Shown here: positions 1 through 5,166 of the stretch, in pieces
How positions within the stretch are numbered: the stretch's first letter is position 1
How the letters are laid out: every line of letters begins with the position of its first letter
Assembly (NCBI GenBank): GCA_947259815.1
Contig: CAMYNO010000174.1
Coordinates: 1-9,110 of the forward strand
Length of the DNA stretch: 9,110 bases
From: an uncultured Parvularculaceae bacterium
Lineage (GTDB): Bacteria > Pseudomonadota > Alphaproteobacteria > Caulobacterales > Parvularculaceae
Direction of reading: 5' to 3'
The notes under the pieces: model-generated
Databases searched by the model: none
Seen by the model: only the letters and a program-made list of their open reading frames with translations
Told to the model about the DNA's origin: nothing
Program-made: the position numbers and the translations under genes

Positions 1-210
1 ATTCGCCGTGTCGGAAATTCCGCCGGCGTTGTTTTAACAAAAGAGATGCTCGCCAAGCTTGGCGTGAATGTCGGTGACGAGTTGAATGTTTCCGTTACTC
101 CGACTGGTTTGGAGTTAACTGCTTTCGATGACCAATTCGACGATGCGCTGAAGTGGATTGAAAAAGGCGCAAAGCGTTATCGCAACACGCTACGGGCTCT
201 CTCCAAATAG
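1..210 (+). CDS. AbrB/MazE-family antitoxin, 5' end cut by the window edge
   Basis: This is the antitoxin of a type II toxin-antitoxin pair. It would bind DNA through an AbrB swapped-hairpin fold and neutralise the Doc toxin encoded just downstream. The 69 visible residues begin with IRRVGNSAGVVL, the usual opening of MazE/AbrB antitoxins, so only a few N-terminal residues are probably missing. The segment KEMLAKLGVNVGDELNV and the following strand complete the fold (about residues 1-41). A charged, probably helical tail (about 43-69, containing FDDALKWIEKGAKRY) is where toxin-binding regions lie in this family. The stop codon is 12 bases before the toxin ATG, so the two are almost certainly co-transcribed. 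Such operons are usually autorepressed by the antitoxin; the promoter lies outside the window. The family call is firm; the partner role rests on adjacency. Confidence 0.88.
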   Translation: MRRVGNSAGVVLTKEMLAKLGVNVGDELNVSVTPTGLELTAFDDQFDDALKWIEKGAKRYRNTLRALSK

Positions 211-219
211 GAGTCTCCT
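209..219 (+). promoter_or_regulatory. Palindromic ribosome-binding site of the doc toxin
   Basis: The bases AGGAGTCTCCT form a perfect palindrome around one central base. It overlaps the antitoxin stop codon, and its left arm is the only good Shine-Dalgarno sequence for the toxin ATG at 223. Another CTCC lies at 201-204 and another GGAG at 225-228, just inside the toxin gene, so the ribosome-binding site has two possible pairing partners. Ribosomes finishing the antitoxin would open these short stems, which would favour translational coupling. The sequence is seen directly; the regulatory role is inference. Confidence 0.5.
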
Positions 220-222
220 GCG

Positions 223-609
223 ATGGAGGTGAAATGGATCACACGAGAAATCGTGTTGGCTGTTCATGCGCGCAGCTTGCGCGATCATGGCGGCGCAGCA
301 GGCGTGCGCGACGAAGGTTTGCTGGAAAGCGCAATTGATAGACCCAAAAATCTGGCGGCGTACGGTGAGCCGGATATTTTTGAGTTAGCGGCTAGTCTTT
401 TATTTGGCATGGCGAAAAACCATCCGTTTGTAGATGGAAACAAGCGTACAGCGTTTCTTTCTGCATATGTATTTCTGGGCGTGAATGGATGGGAGCTCAA
501 CTCCGATGAATCTGAAGCGGCGGCGATTGTCTTTGACCTCGCTGGCGGCCAGGTATCGGAGGAAGAGTTGTGCCTCTGGATAAGAGAAAAATCGACGCCG
601 ACCGAATAG
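223..609 (+). CDS. doc: Death-on-curing (Doc) family toxin, Fic fold
   Basis: This is the toxin of the module. The best-studied Doc, from phage P1, phosphorylates elongation factor Tu and so stops translation. The 128-residue length matches P1 Doc (126). The active-site loop HPFVDGNKRTAF lies at residues 67-78 and gives H67, F69, D71, N73, K74 and R75. It has the Doc form HxFx(D/N)xNKR, in which a lysine replaces the second glycine of the canonical Fic motif HPFxxGNGR. That change marks Doc kinases rather than AMP-transferring Fic proteins. An upstream segment GVRDEGLLESAI (27-38) is also typical of the family. All catalytic residues are present, so the toxin looks intact. The ATG at 223 sits 9 bases after GGAG. 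Codon use is less GC-rich than in the housekeeping genes further right, which suggests horizontal acquisition. Confidence 0.93.
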   Translation: MEVKWITREIVLAVHARSLRDHGGAAGVRDEGLLESAIDRPKNLAAYGEPDIFELAASLLFGMAKNHPFVDGNKRTAFLSAYVFLGVNGWELNSDESEAAAIVFDLAGGQVSEEELCLWIREKSTPTE

Positions 610-658
610 CTTTGTCTGCGTAATCGCTAGTTCCTTTATCTGCCGCTCAATCAGATTT

Positions 659-683
659 GACGACGGGCATAGCCCGTTGCGTC
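659..683 (+). other. Stem-loop downstream of doc
   Basis: ACGGGC (663-668) pairs perfectly with GCCCGT (672-677) around the loop ATA. The outer arms GACG (659-662) and CGTC (680-683) extend the stem across a two-base bulge. It lies about 50 bases after the toxin stop, where a transcript end would be expected. No run of T follows, so it is not a standard intrinsic terminator; it could stabilise the mRNA 3' end. Confidence 0.35.
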
Positions 684-801
684 GTGCGACTGAACAGGCC
701 GTTTTCGTTGTGGCGTCTGATAGATTCACGCCTCAATTAATTATCAAGTTTCTATAAAAATTTTCCTAAAATTGTATATAAATCTTTACACAGATTAATG
801 C

Positions 802-832
802 TTGAAACGCAGAATGGGTTGAGTCATATAAG
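802..832 (+). promoter_or_regulatory. Weak sigma-70-like promoter candidate
   Basis: TTGAAA (802-807) resembles a -35 box and TATAAG (827-832) a -10 box, but the 19-base spacer is longer than the preferred 16-18. It would start a transcript about 100 bases ahead of the small gene at 947, placing the hairpin at 893-915 in its leader. AT-rich DNA gives such matches by chance, so this is tentative. Confidence 0.25.
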
Positions 833-892
833 CGGCGCGGTGCACAAAAACCGCATTCGCCTAAGGGATGACTTCAATTTTCGCTTTTCCGT

Positions 893-915
893 CGCGCCGG
901 TCGCTGATCGGCGTG
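893..915 (+). other. Strong 10-bp stem-loop ahead of the small Cys-rich protein gene
   Basis: Bases 893-902 pair with 906-915 around the three-base loop GCT. The ten pairs include two G-T wobbles (894/914 and 900/908) and no mismatch. It ends 31 bases before the ATG at 947. The sequence after it (GTTAATG) has no T run, so it is not a typical intrinsic terminator. A leader structure, a processing site or a protein-binding palindrome are all possible. Confidence 0.45.
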
Positions 916-946
916 GTTAATGAAACTGTGTTGAAAAGTAACCGAA

Positions 947-1177
947 ATGACTGAGCTTGAGAGGATTAAACAGCATATTGACGCCCATGGCTTCGGATGC
1001 GCCGTGGTCAAGGATCACGTTGCCATCTCGATTGCATGGCGGTCCGAGGCGGTGGACGGTAAAGAGCGGCGCATGGAAACGACGCGCCGCGCCGCCTCGT
1101 TTAAAGAAGCATGTTCCATCGTTGGATGTCATTGTATGGACAGCGACTGCTCTGGCTGCGATGAAGGCGCCGCTTGA
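947..1177 (+). CDS. Small protein of unknown function with Cys-rich C-terminus
   Basis: I do not recognise a named family. The 76-residue product begins MTELERIKQHIDAHGF, a short amphipathic helix. A central part resembling beta strands follows (HVAISIAWRSEAV, about 24-36), then a basic stretch KERRMETTRR (39-48) and a helix. The tail holds C56, C61, H62, C63, C68 and C71, arranged as CxC-x4-CxxC, which could bind a metal ion. There is no signal peptide or membrane segment, so it should be cytoplasmic. No strong Shine-Dalgarno sequence precedes the ATG. The alternative frame at 957-1193 has a less natural composition. The gene stands alone, after a hairpin-containing leader and 72 bases before a dehydrogenase gene with its own strong ribosome-binding site. 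A real gene is likely but unproven. Confidence 0.55.
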   Translation: MTELERIKQHIDAHGFGCAVVKDHVAISIAWRSEAVDGKERRMETTRRAASFKEACSIVGCHCMDSDCSGCDEGAA

Positions 1178-1249
1178 GTGGCGCTACTGCTGATCGAGGA
1201 TGAATCAGGTGCGATATTCCCGTAAGAAGGGCGCATCACAGGAGGAATA

Positions 1250-2131
1250 ATGGCTGCGAGTCTCCAGGGTAAAACCCTGTTTATCACCGGTGCGTCGCGG
1301 GGCATTGGCCTTGCCATTGGCTTGCGAGCGGCGAAGGACGGGGCGAATGTGGCGATCGCGGCAAAGTCCGCCGAACCCCACAAACATTTGCCCGGCACGA
1401 TTTATTCCGCCGCCGAGGAAATAGAGGCCGCCGGCGGCAAGGCGCTGCCCTTGATTGTCGATGTGCGGGACGAACACGGCGTTATGGAGGCTGCTGCAAA
1501 AACCGCTGACACGTTTGGCGGCATCGACATTTGCGTCAATAATGCGTCGGCGATTTCCCTCACCGGAACCGAAGCGACTGAGATGAAGCGTTACGACCTG
1601 ATGCATCAGATCAACGGGCGCGGCACATTCCTGACCTCAAAGGCGTGCATTCCCTATCTGAAGAAATCGGATAATCCGCATGTTTTAATGCTGTCGCCGC
1701 CGCTCGATATGGATGCGAAATGGTTCGCCGGTCACGTTGCGTACTCGATGGCGAAATTCAACATGTCGCTTTGCGTGCTCGGCATGGCCGCTGAGTTTAA
1801 AAACGACGGCATCGCCTTTAACGCATTGTGGCCGCGTACGGCGATTGCGACCGCGGCGGTCAAGTTCGCGCTGGGCGGCGAGGCGATGATGCAGGCGTCG
1901 CGGTCAACAGATATTCTCTCCGATGCGGCGCATATGATTTTCACCAAGCCGTCGAAGGAATGCACCGGCAATTTCTTTATCGACGACACGTTCATGTATG
2001 AAAACGGCGTCACGGATTTTGAAAAATACCGCGTCGATCCGTCGAAAAAGCTGGTCGTCGATTTCTTTGTTCCCGACGACATACCGCCGCCGCCGGGGGT
2101 TGCGGAAACGCTGGCCTCAATGACCGGCTAA
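1250..2131 (+). CDS. HSDL2-like short-chain dehydrogenase/reductase
   Basis: This is an NAD(P)-dependent oxidoreductase of the SDR superfamily, very close to the N-terminal domain of hydroxysteroid dehydrogenase-like protein 2, whose substrate is not settled. The 293 residues contain the cofactor glycine motif TGASRGIG (13-20), NNAS (97-100), catalytic S149 and the YxxxK pair Y165/K169. Segments recalling HSDL2 are AAKDGANVAIAAKSAEPH (27-44), GTIYSAAEEIEA (49-60), SKACIPYLKKS (130-140), FNALWPRTAI (190-199) and TGNFFIDD (239-246). The sterol-carrier (SCP2) domain of the animal protein is absent; the chain ends in a Pro-rich tail (279-282). AGGAGG at 1240-1245 lies 4 bases before the ATG, an excellent ribosome-binding site that fixes the start. 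It appears monocistronic and converges with the next gene. Fatty-acyl or steroid-like substrates are possible but inferred. Confidence 0.9.
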   Translation: MAASLQGKTLFITGASRGIGLAIGLRAAKDGANVAIAAKSAEPHKHLPGTIYSAAEEIEAAGGKALPLIVDVRDEHGVMEAAAKTADTFGGIDICVNNASAISLTGTEATEMKRYDLMHQINGRGTFLTSKACIPYLKKSDNPHVLMLSPPLDMDAKWFAGHVAYSMAKFNMSLCVLGMAAEFKNDGIAFNALWPRTAIATAAVKFALGGEAMMQASRSTDILSDAAHMIFTKPSKECTGNFFIDDTFMYENGVTDFEKYRVDPSKKLVVDFFVPDDIPPPPGVAETLASMTG

Positions 2132-2164
2132 CACGTCGTCCAATATTCGGGTGGTGGAACGTTA

Positions 2165-2533
2165 TCATGTCGTTGGCGTTCCTTGATGAAAGACGAGGCG
2201 CCACCCCTTCTTATCTTCCTTTCGCCAAAGCGAAGAACGGTTCGCACGAAGTGTTTCCGCGCCATCGGTAACTTCGCTGATATACGTAACAAGAGCGATA
2301 TTGTCGCTGACTTCATGAATTTTAAATTCAGGCAAGGGCGTCAACGCGTTGATTGGCGCGCGGTCGCTTTCCTTGAAAATTTGTTCGTTGCGGGTGTAAC
2401 GCCGTCCGGAGCGGCCAAATTCAAAAAACTCATCGGCAAAAACCAGTTCGCAATATGCACGGTCAAACCGGGTTTTGGCGCGCCAGAGAGATTCCTCAAG
2501 GCGCTTTAGTGTGTCAGTGTCATCGTCCTTCAT
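2165..2533 (-). CDS. DUF4440 / NTF2-like (SnoaL-like) protein
   Basis: This 122-residue cytoplasmic protein belongs to the DUF4440 group of the NTF2-like fold, a small cone-shaped fold used by enzymes and ligand-binding proteins alike. Recognisable parts are the N-terminal helix LKRLEESLWRAKTRFD (9-24), the segment LVFADEFFEFGRSGRRYTRNE (30-50), the strand NIALVTYISEV and the closing strands SSLWRKEDKKGWRLVFHQGTP, which are the family signature. No catalytic role can be read from the sequence. The start is supported by AGGA a few bases upstream on the minus strand. The gene diverges from the deacetylase-family gene across only 45 bases, so the two may share a control region. Its 3' end lies 33 bases from the convergent dehydrogenase gene, with no clear terminator between them. 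Confidence 0.85.
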   Translation of the reverse strand: MKDDDTDTLKRLEESLWRAKTRFDRAYCELVFADEFFEFGRSGRRYTRNEQIFKESDRAPINALTPLPEFKIHEVSDNIALVTYISEVTDGAETLRANRSSLWRKEDKKGWRLVFHQGTPTT

Positions 2534-2578
2534 GAATTGCTTTTCCTGCTCACGATTTGCATTTAGGGTGGTGATCCT
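2534..2578. promoter_or_regulatory. Short divergent intergenic region
   Basis: These 45 bases separate the start codons of the DUF4440 gene and the deacetylase-family gene, so both ribosome-binding sites and at least part of both promoters should lie here or just inside the genes. AGGA for the minus gene and AGGG (2565-2568) for the plus gene are visible. I could not identify clear -35/-10 boxes. Confidence 0.4.
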
Positions 2579-3508
2579 GTGGTAACGTTTCTATATACCC
2601 ATCCGGTTTTCTCCCGTCACGAAGCGCCGCCGGGACATGTGGAACATGGCGGGCGCTATGATGCGGTCGAGAAGGCTCTTCGTGCGGAAGAGTTCGCGCA
2701 TCTTGAACATCGTGCGCCGCGTTTGGCGACGGCGGATGAGATAGAGCGGGTCCATCCCGGCCGCTATCGTTTAAGCGTTGAAGAAAATGCGCCGCAAACC
2801 GGCCTTGCGCAATTCGATGCCGACACATTCATGGGGCCGTCATCGCTGGAGGCTGCGTTGCGCGCCGCCGGCGGCGCCGTTGCGGCGGTTGACGCAGTTT
2901 TCGCCGGCGAGGCCAGCAACGCATTTGTCGCGGCGCGCCCGCCCGGCCATCATGCGGAACCGGAACGGGCCATGGGATTTTGCTTTTTCAATTCCGCCGC
3001 CATCGCCGCACTGCATGCGCGGGAACATCACGGGGCGAAGCGCGTCGCCGTTCTCGATTTCGACGTCCATCACGGTAATGGTACGGAGGCGGCGTTCTGG
3101 CATGACGAAAACGCGCTCTACGCGTCTTCCCATGAGTGGCCGCAATATCCCGGCACCGGGCGGGAAAGCGATCGCGGCGCTTTCGACAATATCGTCAACG
3201 CACCGCTTGCATCCGGCGGCGGCGGCAATGAGTTTCGCCGCGCATGGGGCGAACGGCTGTTGCCGGCGCTGTCCGATTTCAATCCGGATTTCATCGTAAT
3301 TTCCGCTGGCTTTGACGCCCATGGCGCAGACCCGCTGGGCGGGCTGAACCTTGATGAAAGCGACTTTTCATGGGCGACGGCCGAGATTGCCGCCATCGCC
3401 AGGGACAAGGCCAAGGGCCGCCTCATCTCGGTGCTTGAGGGCGGATATGATCTCGGCGCCTTGGCGTCATCGACGAAAGCGCATGTCAAAGCCTTGATGG
3501 CGGCCTGA
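2579..3508 (+). CDS. Histone deacetylase family protein (zinc amidohydrolase)
   Basis: This is an arginase-fold zinc amidohydrolase of the histone deacetylase/acetylpolyamine amidohydrolase superfamily, which removes acetyl groups from acetyl-lysine or acetylated amines. All catalytic elements are present in the 309 residues: RPPGHHA with the His dyad H124/H125, DFDVHHGNGT with zinc ligands D162 and H164, AGFDAHGADPLGG with zinc ligand D251, and LEGGYD with catalytic Y290. The LEGGYDL form and the early HP..SRH segment (8-14) point to the class II/bacterial branch. The GTG at 2579 is the first usable start, with AGGG and GGTGAT just upstream. It is followed 20-47 bases later by a histidine-phosphatase-family gene, probably in the same transcript. 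I recall deacetylase-family genes next to xseB and dxs in other alphaproteobacteria. The natural substrate is unknown. Confidence 0.94.
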   Translation: MVTFLYTHPVFSRHEAPPGHVEHGGRYDAVEKALRAEEFAHLEHRAPRLATADEIERVHPGRYRLSVEENAPQTGLAQFDADTFMGPSSLEAALRAAGGAVAAVDAVFAGEASNAFVAARPPGHHAEPERAMGFCFFNSAAIAALHAREHHGAKRVAVLDFDVHHGNGTEAAFWHDENALYASSHEWPQYPGTGRESDRGAFDNIVNAPLASGGGGNEFRRAWGERLLPALSDFNPDFIVISAGFDAHGADPLGGLNLDESDFSWATAEIAAIARDKAKGRLISVLEGGYDLGALASSTKAHVKALMAA

Positions 3509-3555
3509 AAACCGCGCCATAAGGGCCGGTGAAAGGGGCATCGGGCAATCGTTCC

Positions 3556-4170
3556 ATGACCGGACGGATTATCACTGCGCGCCATGGGCGCCCGGACCTC
3601 GCTCGTGATCTGACGATTACGGCGCGGGAATATGGCGACTGGTGGATGCAATATGACGCCAGCGGTCTCGCCGCCGATGAACGCCCGCCCCAAAGCCTCA
3701 TTCGCCTCGCCGAAGGGGCGCAGACGATCCTCTCGTCGACGCTGCCTCGCGCCATTGAAACAGCGCGCCATGTGGCCAGCGCCGAGCGCGAGATTCCCGC
3801 CGATCCGATTTTCGTCGAGGCGCCGCTGCCGCCGCCGCCGCTGCCGGATCTGTTTAAATTGCGTCCGGGCCAATGGGGCGTCGTCTCGCGTACGCTCTGG
3901 TTTATGGGCTTCGCCCCCGACGGCGTTGAAAACCACTGGCAGACCTGGGGCCGGGTGCGCGAGGTGTCAGCGCGCCTTGCCACGCATGCCAAGGATGGCG
4001 ACGTCCTGTTATGCGCCCATGGTTATCTCAACTGGATGATCGACCAGCAATTGCGCCGCGAAGGGTGGGCGCGCACCGACCGCGACGGCGGCAATCATTA
4101 CTGGTCGTGGCGCATCTACGAGCCGTCCGGATTAAAGCGACGGCTTGGCGCTCCCGCCGTCGCCGAATAG
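3556..4170 (+). CDS. Histidine phosphatase family protein
   Basis: This 204-residue protein belongs to the phosphoglycerate mutase-like histidine phosphatase superfamily, whose members hydrolyse phosphate esters through a phospho-histidine. The nucleophile motif is RHG (9-11, H10). R65 in STLPRAIETA, E88 before the Pro-rich segment APLPPPPLPD (89-98), and H155 in CAHGYLNW complete the expected phosphate pocket. The middle holds several Trp-rich segments (GQWGVVSRTLWFMGF and HWQTWGRV), unusual for small mutase-like members, so the substrate cannot be guessed. ATG 3556 is preferred because it puts the RHG motif near the N-terminus as in relatives. GTG 3529 is an alternative with AAGGG only three bases upstream and would add nine residues. 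Close spacing behind the deacetylase gene suggests co-transcription. The gene ends four bases from a convergent gene. Confidence 0.85.
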   Translation: MTGRIITARHGRPDLARDLTITAREYGDWWMQYDASGLAADERPPQSLIRLAEGAQTILSSTLPRAIETARHVASAEREIPADPIFVEAPLPPPPLPDLFKLRPGQWGVVSRTLWFMGFAPDGVENHWQTWGRVREVSARLATHAKDGDVLLCAHGYLNWMIDQQLRREGWARTDRDGGNHYWSWRIYEPSGLKRRLGAPAVAE

Positions 4171-4174
4171 CGGC

Positions 4175-4798
4175 TTAATCGTCAGACGGAATATTTTCGA
4201 TCTTCTCGAAACCAGAGATATCCGCGCCGGCGGACAAGCGTGCGTTCGATGTCAGGCCGATAGATCCTTCCTTGAACGACACCGTAATCGACGACAGCGC
4301 ATTATCGCGGTTGAATACGGTGCGTGTGCGGTCGTCTGTCTCGCGAATTTCATCCGGTACGACATAGAAGCTCAAGAGCGACCAGGCGTCGTTCCGTTTG
4401 ATAAGGTCGAGCGTGTAACCGGCGTCGCCGTGCTCATGTTCAGCACGAGCCTCGCAGGAAGCCTGAACGAATTCGCCATCGTTTTTCGTGAACTGGAAAT
4501 CGACAATCAGGCAGCTTGCGCCGTGATATTGCTGGAGAGCGCCAAGGTTCTGGTCGCCAAACGTCATCACGTTGCTCAGTATTTCAGCGGTAAGGACATC
4601 CAGCAGTTCCGGGGAGGCGCGGTTTTCCAGCTCGGCGCCATTCCACTCAGCCGCAATCGCCGGGACCGCATTATCGGCATAGGCGGTTGCTTCTGCGGTG
4701 AGGGGTTTGATCGCATTGAGGCCGAAGACGATCAGTAAAGCGATAACGATGACGGCGAAAATCGCCAGCGCGCCGATGATGGCTAGAATCGTTCTCAT
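4175..4798 (-). CDS. Membrane-anchored protein of unknown function
   Basis: I do not recognise the family. The 207-residue product starts MRT and then has one long hydrophobic segment (about 4-26, [19 protein letters not shown]), an N-terminal anchor or uncleaved signal. The remaining roughly 180 residues should lie in the periplasm. This part is acidic, with helices ([18 protein letters not shown], 61-78) followed by strand-rich sequence, two cysteines (C96, C115) that could form a disulfide, and [19 protein letters not shown] (128-146). That last pattern resembles NTF2-like or similar small alpha+beta domains, but this is only an impression. The start at 4798 is fixed by GGGAGGGG (4810-4803) six bases upstream; a longer in-frame version to 4879 lacks this support. 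The gene is divergent from xseB and nearly touches the convergent phosphatase gene. Confidence 0.75.
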   Translation of the reverse strand: MRTILAIIGALAIFAVIVIALLIVFGLNAIKPLTAEATAYADNAVPAIAAEWNGAELENRASPELLDVLTAEILSNVMTFGDQNLGALQQYHGASCLIVDFQFTKNDGEFVQASCEARAEHEHGDAGYTLDLIKRNDAWSLLSFYVVPDEIRETDDRTRTVFNRDNALSSITVSFKEGSIGLTSNARLSAGADISGFEKIENIPSDD

Positions 4799-4908
4799 GT
4801 CGCCCCTCCCATGCCTTGAGCGACTATCCGCGAAAGAGGCCGGGCGATCAAGCCGCGCCTTGCGAATGGCGCTTGCCAATGGCGCCGCATTCTCTCAAAA
4901 CTACGCTC
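4799..4908. promoter_or_regulatory. Divergent region between the membrane protein gene and xseB
   Basis: These 110 bases must carry the promoters of both neighbours unless xseB is read through from upstream, which the opposite orientation of the preceding gene makes unlikely. AATGGCG is repeated directly at 4865-4871 and 4878-4884, and GGCGC (4868-4872) can pair with GCGCC (4882-4886). No convincing -35/-10 pair and no good Shine-Dalgarno sequence for xseB were found. Confidence 0.3.
4803..4810 (-). promoter_or_regulatory. Strong ribosome-binding site fixing the start of the membrane-anchored protein
   Basis: Read on the minus strand, GGGAGGGG ends four bases before the ATG at 4798, with the core GGAGG six bases away. 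It makes the ATG at 4798 the start rather than the more distant in-frame ATG at 4879, and leaves the hydrophobic segment at the extreme N-terminus. Confidence 0.7.
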
Positions 4909-5154
4909 ATGGCAAAGAAACCGGACGATATAGCGGCGATGTCCTTCGAAAAGGCGCTCGCGGAACTTGAAGACATTGTCACCAGGCTTGAAAGCGGCAA
5001 GGCGGAGCTGGATGCGTCTATTGCGCTTTATGAGCGCGGCGCCGCGCTCAAGGCGCATTGCGAGACGAAACTCAAATCGGCGCAGGAAAAAATCGAAAAG
5101 ATTGTGGTCGGCGGCGACGGCAAGCCCGCGGCGGAGCCGGCAAGCTTCGAATAG
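4909..5154 (+). CDS. xseB: Exodeoxyribonuclease VII small subunit
   Basis: XseB is the small subunit of exonuclease VII; several copies coat a helical part of XseA, forming an enzyme that degrades single-stranded DNA to oligonucleotides. The 81 residues match the usual family length of about 80. The defining region is [20 protein letters not shown] (11-30), followed by [23 protein letters not shown] and a Lys-rich helix, giving the expected two-helix hairpin. The ATG at 4909 is chosen because [14 protein letters not shown] is a typical start; upstream in-frame codons (TTG 4816, ATG 4879) would add non-family sequence. A clear ribosome-binding site is lacking. It usually neighbours dxs and often ispA, but here a minus-strand dehydrogenase separates it from dxs, so it cannot simply be co-transcribed with dxs. 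No xseA is in the window. Confidence 0.92.
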   Translation: MAKKPDDIAAMSFEKALAELEDIVTRLESGKAELDASIALYERGAALKAHCETKLKSAQEKIEKIVVGGDGKPAAEPASFE

Positions 5155-5166
5155 GCCAGCGCCAGC

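Larger units (their letters stand above)
610..946. other. Gene-free region after the toxin-antitoxin module
   Basis: These 337 bases contain no convincing reading frame. In order they hold a stem-loop just after doc, an AT-rich tract at about 730-800 that stands out against the surrounding GC-rich DNA, a weak promoter candidate near 802-832, and a strong hairpin at 893-915 just before the next gene. The AT-rich tract includes the palindrome AATTAATT (735-742) and AAAAATTTT (756-764). I recognise no integrase site or RNA gene. It may be the boundary of an acquired segment, a promoter region, or both. Confidence 0.5.

Noticed and set aside
957..1193. Alternative plus-strand frame overlapping the small Cys-rich protein gene
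   Set aside because: Its product is rich in Arg, Pro and Ala as expected of a shifted frame of GC-rich DNA, with no recognisable feature.
2156..2182. GGAACG/CGTTCC inverted repeat as a bidirectional terminator between convergent genes
   Set aside because: Only six pairs around a 15-base loop, no T run, and it overlaps the DUF4440 coding end; too weak to call.
3118..3936. Long open frame antisense to the deacetylase and phosphatase genes
   Set aside because: It spans two well-supported genes and has low-complexity Arg/Ser/Pro composition with no motif.
4145..4738. Plus-strand open frame opposite the membrane-anchored protein
   Set aside because: The minus-strand gene has a strong ribosome-binding site and a sensible membrane segment, and the plus frame has neither a ribosome-binding site nor a family match.
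4799..4879. Longer start for the membrane-anchored protein
   Set aside because: A strong ribosome-binding site sits directly before ATG 4798, and the extension would place 27 charged residues ahead of the membrane segment.
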